64,000 nucleotides of DNA from Aphelidium insulamus. Taxonomy: Eukaryota; Aphelidiomycota; Aphelidea; Aphelidiaceae. How positions within the stretch are numbered: position 1 is the first letter of the stretch; every line of letters starts with the position of its first letter. This document shows, in pieces, positions 42,959 through 53,836 of this stretch. Under the pieces are notes generated by a model that had not been told where the DNA came from, did no database searches, and was given only the letters and a program-made list of their open reading frames with translations. Both the position numbers and the translations under genes were made by a program. Where the stretch lies: the NCBI GenBank assembly GCA_036784855.1, contig JAZDSV010000001.1, positions 62,001 to 126,000 on the forward strand, written 5' to 3'.

Positions 42959-45215
42959 TTATGGAGCATTGCTGTTATTGCCATCGGTGGTGGTGGACTT
43001 GGCTTCCTTGAGATGCTTCATCCAGTCGGGATCGCGCTTAGTGCCATCCGCAGAGTTGCCTGCCTCCTTTTCTGCGCCGGTAGCCGGTCGTGATAACGTA
43101 GTAGTGGCTGCTCCGCCGTTATTGTTGCTTGCGCGGCGTATCGAGGGACGTGACTGCAATCCTGTGGCGCCTGCCTTGCGCACCGAAGTAGAGCGGGTAA
43201 GACCGGCAACACCGGCAACAGGGCGGCACTACCACCAGGATTAGCAGTATTAGCGGCACTCGCAGCTGCGCCCGCTGAAGCTGAAGATTGTGCCGCAGGA
43301 GAGCGCACACCCGCCATTGGGCCAGTCGGAGCTTTGGTGGCACCGGATGTGGGCACGACCTTGACATTGGCGGGAGCGTCCTTGAACTTGTCGAATATGC
43401 TCTCGGTGACAATGCCACTGCTTCCCTCCGTGAGCGTTGGTGCTTCAACCTGGTGCATCGCGGTTTGCCCATTCTTGCCTCCGCTGGCCACACTGATTTT
43501 GACGCTGGGGGTCTTGGTGGCGCTTGGCTGTTGCGCCTCCTTGGCGCGCAGATTCGGCGTCTTGACTTCGACGGCTTTGACACTTGGCTCTACAGACGAC
43601 GCCACCTGCTGCTTGTTGTCTTTGCGTGCGCTGCTGGGCGTGGCGGAACTCTGGGCGACACCCTTGGCCGTGACAATGTCTCCCACCGGACCGCCATCAC
43701 TGAATAGTGTCTGCGATCCTGTACGCGGAGCCGGAACAGTCGAGGCGCCACGTTCTGCCTCGCGCAACTTTTCGCGTGTCTTTTCCGGTGCCAACGGTGT
43801 CTCGTCCACGATTCCCGCTTGGCTGCGACTCTTTGTCAGGGAAATATCGTGTGCAGATGAACTGGGCGAGTCTTTGGCGCGCACGCCGAGCGGCAGAGGA
43901 CCGCGCAGTGCCGAGTTGCTGCGAGGTTTCGTGGTCACTGCCCGGATGCTGGGCGAGTCGGTCAGGTTGCCGTTCGACTTGCTGTTGGCGGGGCGTTCAT
44001 CGGCACCCGCGGCGGCGGCCGCAGTACCATCGGTCAAGCTGGACTGACTGTTGGACTTTGAGGAGCCGGTGTGGATGGAGTGCGACGAGTCTTTGGCGCG
44101 CACGCCGAGCGGCAACGGTCCCTTAAGACCCGAGCTGCTTGATATCTTGTTCAGACCGCGCATGGATGGCGAATCGGTCACTGCATTGTTGCTGCTGTCG
44201 CCACGCTTGTTGTCATCGGCATTGCTGCTGGCAATGCTTGCCTGACTGGCAGATTTTGTCAACCCATTGATGGAGTGGGACGAGTCCTTGGCGCGCACAC
44301 CAAGAGGCAATGGACCACGCAGTGCCGAATTGCTGCGCGGCTTTGTGCGTACAGCGCGCTTGGCCACAGAATCGCCACCTGCCGCCAAATCTTTGCTGAC
44401 AGAATTTTCGCGCGAGTGCTCCGGCGTGGTACGATCTGGAGTGGCCGTGTCGGACAAGTTCTTCTGACTGCCAGACTTGGACAAGTCTTGAGCCGAGTGA
44501 CGCGGAGAATCTTTGGCGCGTACTCCAATTGGCAGAGGTCCGCGTAATCCCGCCGGATTTTGTTTGCTGTTGGTCGGTGGGGCAGGTGATGCCTCCGCGG
44601 TTGCAGCTGTTTTCGCCTGGCGATCGAGTGTCGCTGCGCCGGTCTTCAAACCCAGCAATTGCTGTTGGAACTGTTCCTTGGACTCGTCGTCCGATGCCGA
44701 ATCCTCGCCGGAGCTGTCATCATCGTCATTCGCGGCAAAGTCCAGCTCATCTTGCTTCTGAATGTCCACAAACAGGTGAAAGTGGGGCGATTTGTGCGGC
44801 TCGATTCGTTTCTTCTTGCGCGTTGCCTCTGGCAGGAACTCCACGTCGTACAGCTGCACCACGCCTCTGCGAATCGTATAGATCAGTACTAGACACTGTT
44901 TGCTAGAACCTCTGCCTACCGCTTAAACTCTTCCAGACCCAAGTAGCCCGACTTGTTGGTACTAATCAGTGCGAAACAGTCATTAAACTGGTCTTGAAAG
45001 TCTTCGTGCTTGCCCAACTCGTACAGGAACTATGGATATTAACAATGGAGACCAGATCATAACACGTGCGGTGATCTGGACACGCACCGAGAAGAAATTC
45101 TCCTTGGACAACAGTCCGTCCTTGTCTGTATCATACGCTTGAAACACGTAGTCAATTCGGTTCTACCCTGCATGTCAGCTGAAAGCACACTCTCGGACAG
45201 CAACGCACGCACCAT
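42959..45215 (-). CDS. EF-hand protein with internal GPLPLGVRAKDS repeats
   Basis: Function unknown. The first exon appears to be only ATG (45213-45215), followed by a 50-nt intron with donor GTGCGT and then NRIDYVFQAYDTDKDGLLSKENFF, an EF-hand-like loop whose last ligand position is Asn rather than Glu. A second, weaker hand is CFALISTNKSGYLGLEEFKRG. Next come VVQLYDVEFLPEA, an acidic stretch, and a long disordered Ser/Ala/Lys region that repeats GPLPLGVRAKDS four times. The C-terminus after a further intron ends DPDWMKHLKEAKS. EF hands plus repeats suggest a calcium-responsive scaffold, possibly near microtubules or cortex, but that is inference. The ATG sits in a good context (CCACCATG). 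Confidence 0.75.
43865..44546 (-). repeat. Four protein-coding repeats of 190-226 bp spacing
   Basis: Segments encoding L(R/K)GPLP(L/I)GVRAKDS lie at about 44506-44546, 44280-44320, 44087-44127 and 43865-43906. Each is followed by a Ser/Gln-rich linker with a S-x-SQ motif (KSGSQ, KSASQ, KSNSQ, KSRSQ). The conserved core between variable linkers suggests a repeated binding motif under selection. Confidence 0.85.
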
Positions 45216-45544
45216 GGTGGCGTGCAATTAGAACGCTTTGTTGTCGATGTCGCGCGGATTTTCTTTTGGCAAAGTGGAAGTGGAGGCCAGAGTCTATTTT
45301 TATCATCCACGTTGGCAACGCGACAGCTAATCGTTCCTGTCATGCACAGCGGGAAATTCATGATTACATTACGCAAATCCGTGAAAAGTAGTTGTGTCGG
45401 TTTTAGCCATACAGTTCGCTCATTCTAGGGTTTACCGCCTATTCGTTTCCTGTTCCTCCTTCACTTAATTTCTTTTTCTTTTCTTCGTGCGTTCTTGTTC
45501 TTGTAACTTTCTTTTTTCCTTTCTTTTTTCCACAAATCTCCACA
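45216..45544. other. Divergent promoter with pyrimidine-rich NRAMP leader
   Basis: The final 110 bp before the NRAMP ATG are almost entirely C and T on the coding strand (long CTTT runs), ending cacaatg. The rest of the gap shows nothing coding. Confidence 0.55.
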
Positions 45545-47566
45545 ATGAAGCCAACGTTTCAGCGGCTAACTGATTTGGGCGGCCGCGATGGCGATTCCGA
45601 GGAGCAGCGCGGGGGACTGGACGATGATGCTGGTATGCAACCACAGGCCAACTCGACCACTAGACTAGTGGATGGCAACCGCTCGCGCTTGTCCACCGCA
45701 CATACCGACGGTGTCTTGTCCGTGGCACACGGAATGTCCCCATTTCGCAAGTTTCTCCAGTTCATCGGCCCTGGCTACATGGTGGCCGTGGGCTACATGG
45801 ATCCGGTATGCTTTTATCAGATGTCATCCAATTGTCCAAGTGTGTTTACATTGTGTCAGGGAAATTGGGGTGCGCATTATGCCTGAATATTGTCCCGCAC
45901 ATAACCCTGACACATACATCGTACAGCCACGGATATCGGCGGCGGAGCGCGGTTCGGTTACACCCTGCTTTTTATAGTGTTGATGTCGTCGTGTATGGCC
46001 ATGCTCTTCCAAAGTCTGTGCGTAAGACTGGGTATTGTAACTGGTCGCGATCTGGCGGAGCAGTGTCGACACTCGCTTGACAGGCGCCTCAACTGGCTTC
46101 TATATGCGCTGGCTGAAGTTGGTATAATAGCAACGGATTTGGCAGAAGTTATAGGCTCTGCGATTGCGCTCAACCTGCTCTCCGGGTTGCCTTTGCCGTG
46201 GGGTGTCCTCATTACCGCGCTGGATGTGCTAATCATTCTCTGGTGGTGGGACAGCAAAGTGACCAGATGGTTCGAGGGTCTTATCGCAGTCCTGGTACTT
46301 GGTGTAGGCATTTTATTTGCCATCCAGGTGCGTAATATTTTCTTGCTAATGACAAGGCTTACCGCATAGATGGCTCTTACCAAACCAGACTTTATCGGGG
46401 TGCTGCGTGGATATCTGCCTTCTGCGGCAATTGTGTCCGAAAAGGATATGCTGTTGGTTGCGATTGGAATTATCGGGGCCACGGGTGCGTGATTTACTTC
46501 TACAATTAATTCAATTGACGAAGAAAAGTCATGCCGCATAATTTATACTTGCACTCGTCCATCTGCAAGACAAGGAGAATACGGGTGGATGATCAGGAGG
46601 CAGCAGAACAACTGTCTCCGGGGCATGATACCGTTGCGGAGCAGATGGAGATGTTTACTCTAAGTGGCGGAGAGTCGGATGTAGAAGACTCGCCGACGTT
46701 GCCGAACCCGTCCGCAATTACCTCGCCCCGGCTTGAAGCCGTGGATTTGGATTCACCTGTAACCTCGCCGACCTTTGGTGGCTCAGCGCCTATGGTCGCT
46801 AGGGAACAAAGTAGTTATGACGGAAGCACAATTGGCTCATCGTCTGCAAAAGAGTATATATCCATATCGCAAACGATTTACTATTCCACGCTGGACGTTC
46901 TGGTCGCATTGACGTTCGCCTTCTTGATCAACTCCGCCATACTAATTGTTGGAGCATCTGCTTTTTACGCGAATGGAATCACGGATGTGTCCGAGCTCCA
47001 AGACGCGTATCGTAGCCTGAACACATATATTGGCGGTGGGTCTGGCACAATGTTTGCGCTGGCTTTACTGGCCAGTGGGCAGAGCTCCACGATTACAGGT
47101 ACATTGGCCGGCCAGATTGTCATGTCGGGATTTCTGGACTTAAAGTTGAGGCCCTGGGTCCGCCGTATCATTACGAGGTACTTATCATGACAAAAACTCA
47201 TTTCTCACTCAAAGGCTCGTCGCTATCCTCCCGGCGCTATTGGTGGTTGTAATATACGGCGAAAGGGGCCTGAACCGCTTGCTCATATTGAGCCAAGTTG
47301 TGCTAAGCTGTCAGCTTCCATTTGCGATAATACCACTGGTCGTGTTTACTAGCGGGCAGAAGTTTATGGGCGGACATTCTCGCTTGCCATTGTGGGAATC
47401 GTTGTGTCGATCCGCCGGATTATGCAAGCAAGCCAACACGTCCGCTCGGCAAACACACGTGAATAGCTGGACTGTTCTTGTACTTAGCACCATGTCAGCT
47501 GCCATACTAACCGGCTTAAATTTATATCTCGTAGCAATAGCCATTTACGACACAGGCGGGGAATAG
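45545..47566 (+). CDS. NRAMP-family divalent metal transporter
   Basis: Proton-coupled Mn2+/Fe2+ importer (SMF/DMT type), 595 residues. Exons are 45545-45805, 45860-45869, 45927-46327, 46370-46484, 46529-47177 and 47215-47566. Metal-binding motifs are both present: DPGNWATDIGGG in the first helix and VMPHNLYLHSS in helix six. The second exon is only 10 nt and is needed to form the DPGNWA motif. Between the MPH helix and the next helix (YYSTLDVLVALTFAFLINSAILIVG) sits an unusually long acidic loop of about 90 residues. The C-terminal part carries ASGQSSTITGTLAGQIVM, a further signature. Introns are 37-57 nt. Confidence 0.93.
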
Positions 47567-47605
47567 ATAGATACTATTTGCATCATTGCGGTACTCTCTT
47601 GAAAG

Positions 47606-50072
47606 CTACTGCTGCTTCTTTACTGGAGCGCTTTCACCAGTTATCTCAACCGCATACAGTCCAAGATCAACCATTGCCTGGCGTAACGCGAATATGAACT
47701 GGTATGATTAATAGAAGAAATACGAAATACACCTAGGCACAAGTTCTGGTACCTTGCTTCTGCGATGAATTCTTTGCAGTCCATCCTGGAAGTTTCCCTT
47801 GTGTTTCAGCGGAAACGTTACCGCGATATCTCGAATGTCTCGTCGTCCGCTCATATTGTTTTTGGCATCCTCCACGAGCATGATCAAATTTTTGTCATAG
47901 TCTCGCTTGTTGGTCGCAACAAATTGGATCATACGTTTGTGCAATTTTTGAAGCAGAGCAGGGTCAGTCATTAAAGGCACGACGATGCTGATGGGTTCAC
48001 TTTGTGGCGGAGACCGTCGAATGTTGTAGATTTGCTTGCCAGCCAATTGTACGTTTTGAGCGTACATCACTAAAGCTCAGCTGCTAAATGGGGGAATGCA
48101 CGACTCCTACCTTGGCCATCAGAGCGATTGAATATGGTTGTCATTAAACCCATCTCTTTGACTGTGAAGCACGTGCCGTCGATTTCAACTGAATCCCCGA
48201 CATCAAACGGATGGTAGGCAAACAGAAATATGATGCTTTCAAACACATTCTTGGCCGAGTTGCCAAATACAAACGATGCCGCAATCAACATGGAGCCGGC
48301 GGCCACCAGATACGATGTGACGGTGTAGCCAAACACCACTAAGCATACGAGAATGTAGACAATGACTAGCACAATCAGCATGATCCTGTCCAACTTGCCA
48401 ACAGTCGAACTCAGATCACGCAGCCCCTTGTCGATAGCACGCTTGTCACGATAAAACTGGAGCACGGCATACTTCATCTCCGAGGCACCTATGGGCGGTC
48501 AAGACATAGTGATGAACGTGATTTCAAGCGTCTTACTAATATCTCCGTTTCCGTCCTGGTCAAATATGCTGAACGCCCGCTTTGCCTCACCTCGCGTATT
48601 GAACATGGGAAAGAAGGCGGCAAGCGGAACTTCAGTCTGTCCCTCAGCACAGAGCTCGAGAAATATAACGCGGCCAAGCTGCACGGCATGCTCTTCAGAC
48701 TGAATATCTGTGTCGGACCAGGACCCATTGATAAAGGTTGACAATGCAGCATTGGTCATGCCGTGCAGCACTCCCTTAGTCTGTCGCATAATGTTCGTGA
48801 CTCCGCTGACTTCCGAGACGGCGCTTACAAAGTTGAACGGGCGTCTGAGCAGATTGCGGGAGGCTCGTCGAGAACTTTTTGTCGCATTTGTAGCGGCAGT
48901 GGGCATGGATGAAAGCTGAGATTTAGCAGCGTTCAACACCGAGTCCACGTTGTCCAATGACGAGACAGGAGGCGGCCTCAGTTGTGTAGTAGTGGTGGTA
49001 GGGGGCGCCGAATTGGATACTGGCGGAGGCTGTGCTGCCGTTTGCGGCTCAGCAGGACTGGACGGATGTGATTCCAAATAGGAAGCCATCAGCCACTGAT
49101 TGCCGAAACTAACGGATCGGCCCCGTGACTTCATTTGCTCCTGGCAGCTTGTCCACAGTCGTTCAAGGACGAATTCAGTAAACTTGCTTCGAATGATGCG
49201 GTCCGAGTAGGCTTCTTCGTGAAAGTTTACAGCTGCAACCTGGAGCACCAACTTCTCCAGACCCAGCAGTATGGAGCCAATTAGCACGCATTGTAGGATG
49301 CTGCCAAATACGTCACCGGCAGGCAAATTCTTGCCGGCAAAAAAGGCCGCGTCGAGGACCAGAGCAACGATGGATGTGCAGGTGAAGGCGATGTATACAT
49401 GCAGCTCTTGGATATACTCAAGACGACGTCGAGCGGCAACTGTCATAGTTATAAAACTTTAGTCACGATAGTACAAGTAAATGCCTGCGTATGGTTTGCC
49501 CATTGTAAAACTGATGAAACGCAAGGTGGCGGCAGGCGTCACGCGGACAATGTAAGCCGTGGCGACGAGCACCGCCCACACCACAGCAAAAAAACAAGAC
49601 CAATAAAAGAGTGGAACTTGGGCAATTGTAACAGAGGACTGCAGGTCTGCCCAGCCGCCACCGTCAGCCAGCGGCGCCACAAAGAACGCGTAATCCACTA
49701 TCCCCGGAACAATGAGCACTCCAGAACCAACCACGGTGTAAAGTAGGTATTTAGCACTGCAATAAAGCGGCGTTATATGGCTACTAGATGGAAAACATTT
49801 ATGCGATACCTCAATGGCCAGTGCCGAAACCAGCGCAAAAACCGAAGCATGCGCGGCAAGCCTGGCTCCATGTCGTCCTTGTCACGAATGTCAATGTAGT
49901 GCTCATCCTCGGAGCCAGTGGACAGCGCGTCGTTTGCCTCGTCGTCGTTGGCGGCACTGCTTGCAGCAGCGTTAACATTGCTATTAGCCGGGACGTCAGT
50001 GCCGGGTTGCTTCATCGTAATCGCTGCCGGAGCAGACGCGCTCAACGAGCCGGCGGAATCCAGCCGTTGCAT
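47606..50072 (-). CDS. MscS-family mechanosensitive channel with EF hand
   Basis: Probable ER or organelle channel of the fungal Msy1/Msy2 type, gated by membrane tension and calcium. Starts at 50072 with a disordered N-terminus, then several membrane segments (VVGSGVLIVPGIVDYAFFV, VYIAFTCTSIVALVLDAAFF, FGSILQCVLIGSILLGLEKL). A canonical EF-hand loop, FDQDGNGDISASE, is formed across an intron near 48490-48537 with all ligands including the final Glu. The pore region follows (YTVTSYLVAAGSMLIAASFVFG) with the MscS beta-domain motif HPFDVGDSVEIDGTCFTVKEMG. C-terminus VEITGESAPVKKQQ, with stop at 47606-47608. It is convergent with NRAMP, only about 40 bp between stops. Confidence 0.9.
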
Positions 50073-50089
50073 TCTTGCGTGTGAACAAC

Positions 50090-50200
50090 CAAGATGTTGG
50101 CACGAAGAAATGAAATTTAGAAGAAAGAAGGAAAAAAAAGAAAAGGATACAAAGAAGAAGAAAAAAAGAAAAAAGAAAGAAAATGTAATGCTGCACCGCT
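50090..50200 (-). promoter_or_regulatory. Pyrimidine-rich leader of the MscS gene
   Basis: Immediately upstream of the MscS ATG the plus strand is almost pure A and G (runs of gaagaaaaa), so the coding strand is pyrimidine-rich. The NRAMP and CEBPZ genes have similar leaders. Confidence 0.5.
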
Positions 50201-50251
50201 GTATTGTGCAGTGGCCCTTAGCGCTAGTTGCATATTACAGCAAGCGCGGCA

Positions 50252-51098
50252 TTACAAGAGCTTCTTGCTTTTGAAAAAGTTCTTGAGGTAAAACAGCTGC
50301 CAAATGCCCGATCCGATCAAGGTCAAAATGGACACGAAGCTGAGCACCTTTACGCGGTTGTTTGTGGATTCTGCAACATGTAAAAGATGATGTTTAGTGC
50401 GCTGTAAAGCCACAAGACGTACCGTTAGTGTCGCGCATGCTGGCCTCACGCTTCTTCAAATAGTCTTGCTCGGTGACAATGCCGTCCATGACTTGTTCAA
50501 GAAGTCGCAAGTCCACCTCAATGGGCTTCAAGTGTTCAGTCTTTATCTGCGGCGACGACTCCAACGCCTCTGGTCCAATATTGAAGTCAAACTTGACCGT
50601 ACGCTTGTACAGCGGGTTCGGCGCGACTCCTAACCAATATGTTAGATTTAATGAGTAGAACACCTTCCAACATATAATATTTAAATCACAGACACCAAAT
50701 ATACATCTGTAGTAAACTTGCCTGCATCCAGCACGTTCTCAAAGCAAATAATGTTGTCCGAGTAGGTGTGAGTGGTGTAGCTGAACTTGCTCTTGCCGCG
50801 CAGATTACCATTCACGTACAGCTTGCTTCCCTCAGAGTCAACAACCTGCCCTTGTATTCAGTACCAAATAGAGAAGCATTTAAGAACGCATCCGTACCTC
50901 CACACCGAGCGACATGTGCTCCGAGCCAGGGTCGTTATCCGAGATCACGTACTTGCCGGCGGTCATGATGTCCTTGCCCACGTACATTGTGAGACATCGC
51001 CTGTTGGCCACGCCACCCTTGGGCAGGGCAACCAGCTCGAATGAGACGGCACCGGCGGCGAGAGCGCAGCACAGCACCAGCAAGGCGTGAAGCAGCAT
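50252..51098 (-). CDS. p24 / TMED (emp24/gp25L) cargo receptor
   Basis: Type I membrane protein of COPI/COPII vesicles. Start 51098; a signal peptide (LLHALLVLCCALAAGAVS) precedes the GOLD domain (YVISDNDPGSEHMSLGVE, YSDNIICFENVLDAG with a conserved Cys), then a coiled-coil linker (LRLLEQVMDGIVTEQDYLKKRE), the membrane anchor beginning STNNRVKVLSFVSILTLIG, and the short tail LKNFFKSKKLL. The tail has both the diphenylalanine ER-export signal and a terminal KKxx retrieval signal. It is closest to the delta (Erv25/TMED10) subfamily by tail and motif. At least four short exons. Confidence 0.92.
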
Positions 51099-51497
51099 TA
51101 TTGGGGTGTTGGATACTTTGCACAACCCTAATCCGTTCTGCCATGCTAATCCAATGTTTAAAATTGCTTACAATTATAATTGAAATACACAATATATACG
51201 CATGTGTGCAGTGGTTCATATGTCCACAATGAGCGCTCATGTAACCTCGTTACAGCTGTATGATAACTCCTGTGGTATAGATGATTGCAAATCATCAATG
51301 ACATATGTATGAACTATACACTATACACACATGAATTATTAAAACTTTAACTCTTTCACGAAATAAGTACGCTCGTATATTAATGGTGTAGGAAATGCAA
51401 AGCGATGCGCCGCCAGCGGCATGTAACTTGTTTATTGTGAGAATATCCACAGAGTCAACTATGAACGCGAAGATGCCAGAAGCTGCTGAGCACCGCA
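51099..51497. other. Intergenic region upstream of p24
   Basis: About 400 bp, AT-rich, no coding signal recognised. It holds the p24 promoter and the 3' flank of the small gene to its right. Confidence 0.4.
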
Positions 51498-51767
51498 TTA
51501 CTCCAATTGTTCACTGATCTGATGCCAGTCGCTTGCAGCCTTGACCACGCGATCTATAAGTGGGTCAGTGTATGCAGTTATAATATGGTATAACACTGGC
51601 TCCATACCAGACAGCTGGGTTAGACGGCCCTCCAAACGCGTGCGCGCCTCTGTCATCTCAACCAGCGCGACATACAATCCTGCCACCCCATTGCAACTGG
51701 TGCCAACGACTATACCGCCAGTGCTGCAGTGCGACATTGTCTGAGCGCGCGTGACTGGCACAGACAT
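51498..51767 (-). CDS. Small protein of unknown function (89 aa)
   Basis: A frame of 89 codons beginning MSVPVTRAQTMSHCSTGGIV and continuing with a likely helical region (LYVALVEMTEARTRLEGRL, LIDRVVKAASDWHQISEQLE). The mix of a small Gly/Ser N-terminus and amphipathic helices looks like a small complex subunit (BLOC/BORC or kinetochore-type), but I cannot place it. It is head-to-head with RMD5. The same frame is open further upstream through a (CAA)n tract at about 51801-51817, but without an in-frame ATG. Moderate coding character; could be spurious. Confidence 0.4.
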   Translation of the reverse strand: MSVPVTRAQTMSHCSTGGIVVGTSCNGVAGLYVALVEMTEARTRLEGRLTQLSGMEPVLYHIITAYTDPLIDRVVKAASDWHQISEQLE

Positions 51768-51938
51768 TTGATATGCCGAATGTCTTTCTGTGAGCAAGAC
51801 AACAACAACAACAACAGCAATCCACCTCAATAATTGTCATTCATACTCTCATGACGGACCACCTGCATCAAAGAACTTAAATAAGAAATGTACATATAGT
51901 TAGAGCGTATAAATAAAACTACATATATCGAACTATAG

Positions 51939-53641
51939 GACGCTGCAGAGAGAACTAGAGGCGGAAGTGCGAGAGAGCGCAAATGTATTCAGAGAGCCTA
52001 ACATCGGAGAGCTTAACAATCACACAATGGACGTTATTGAGAAAGAGTGCGACAAGGTGGCCAAGCGGCAAAAGCTCTTCCACAAGGCCACCCAGGACTC
52101 GCTGGACACTGTAGTGTCAAGCATACAGGGTACTACTATGCTGTACTCCTGTGTGTGGCTGCTTAACCTACCTGCGTATAGGCGCCAAATGGGACAAGGT
52201 GGCGCGCGCAGTGACAGACATCCAGCAGGGAATGAAGGAGTATTATGGAGCGCTGGGCAAGCTCTCCAAGGCAATCGATAAGGTGTGACTGCTGTGCGCA
52301 TAGTGGTTGTTTCTGATGGCCTGGTCAGAAGTTCAACCAGAATGTGGACGCTGCCGCGCGCGCCGAACTATTCGACGGCAAGTACCAGCTGCTCGATGAG
52401 GCCGTGGCGCTACATTTCGTCCGACAAGGTACGCGGCTGCTGGTGTATATTATGAAAAGTGTACTTATTGCTGCACTGCGCTGTGCAGGCTACTTTGACC
52501 TGGTGGATGCTTTCAGCCAGGTTTGTTCATCATGTTTGGGCCATACATATGTTGCATGAGACCTCAACCCAGCATTCAGGATACCAAGCTCACCATGGCC
52601 ACCGAGTTGAAGGCGCAGTTTGCGGAAATGTATTCCACGCTGGACAGTTTGCGCGCACGCCACCTTGAGTCTGCGCTGAAGTGGGCGGCCAAGAGGCGAC
52701 ACGAGTTGGCGGCGCGCGGATCTCTCCTGGAGTTCCACCTGCACAGAATGCAGTTCATCGGCCTGCTTGTCGGCTTCAATACTGCCACTTCAAGCAGCTA
52801 CCAACCCGATTTAATTCAGGTCCTCCAGTATGGTCGCAGAGAGTTTGCGCGATTCGGTGACAAGCACTTGAAAGGTGACTTACAGTTCCCATTCTGTTAC
52901 ATGCACCTATAATCGTTACCTAGAGATTCAGCGGCTCATGTGTTCGGTATTATACTGCACACAGCGACCTGCTTTCGCCATTAGTGCCAAGTATTCCCGT
53001 GGTGATAAGTCGCCGTTGTCACACCCACTGGCCACCAGTCCTTACGCCGACCTTTTATCACCGACCCTGTGGACCGACATTGAACGCGAGTTCACTCGAG
53101 AATTCTGCTCTCTGCTAGGAATGAGTCAGGATCCGCCGCTGCAGGTCAGTGTTGGCGTGGGCGCCACAGCGCTGCCCACCATGATCAAGCTACGCAATGT
53201 TATGGATGAGCGGAGGAAACAGCGGCCCAAAGTTGAAATGTGGTCTGCGGACAATGAGCTGCCGGTACATACCGCAAATATTTTGTCTACATTTTACGCA
53301 TATACACTGATTGATCCCAGGTCGAGATACCGGTGCCACGGGGCAATCGATACCACTCGGTGTTTGCGTGTCCAGTGTCCAAAGAACAGACTACGGATGC
53401 TAACCCGCCTGTTATGCTGCCATGTGGTCACGTGCTGTCCCGCGAATCTGTACTCAGACTAGCCAAGGGTGCCGTGAAACCCGGAACAGCTATCGGTCCA
53501 ATAGTGTTGCCCGAGGGTGGCGAAGAACAGGCAGACAGGGCCGTGCCAATCTGGGATGGCATAAATACGAACGCCAAGTTGAAGTGCCCGTACTGTCCGC
53601 TCGAGACGACGATCAGTGGCACGAAGCGAGTGTTCTTCTAG
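51939..53641 (+). CDS. RMD5: RMD5 / GID2, E3 subunit of the GID/CTLH ubiquitin ligase (5' end unresolved)
   Basis: RING-type subunit of the GID/CTLH complex. Six or more short exons; from 51939 the frame reads LQRELEAEVRESANV, then GAKWDKVARAVTDIQQGM, KFNQNVDAAARAELF, the LisH/CTLH region (EAVALHFVRQGYFDLVDAFSQ; LESALKWAAKRRHELAARGS; LEFHLHRMQFIGLL), and the degenerate RING SVFACPVSKEQTTDANPPVM followed by LPCGHVLSRESVLRL and KLKCPYCPLE, ending KRVFF. The family match is strong. The acceptor at 51938 requires an upstream coding exon with the start codon, and I could not find one with a clean frame; the first internal Met is at 52027. Confidence 0.88.
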
Positions 53642-53836
53642 TCGTCTGGCCTACATCTGTATCCTTAGCGGCGAACTGTGCAATATAGTAGCGTGTGTAT
53701 ATGTTGGATTGTAGAAAGTATGCACAATGCATGCAACAAAACAATACTATAGCAACTCCCAGTTTATGTCAATGCAGACAGACAGTGCAGCAGTGCGGCG
53801 CAAATTTGCCACTGCTAATCCAGCCCGCACCGGCCC

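Noticed and set aside
51658-51840. Minus-strand frame starting MTIIEVD with a run of seven Cys
   Set aside because: The Cys run is produced by a (TTG/CAA)n simple repeat in an alternative frame, and nothing else suggests a protein.
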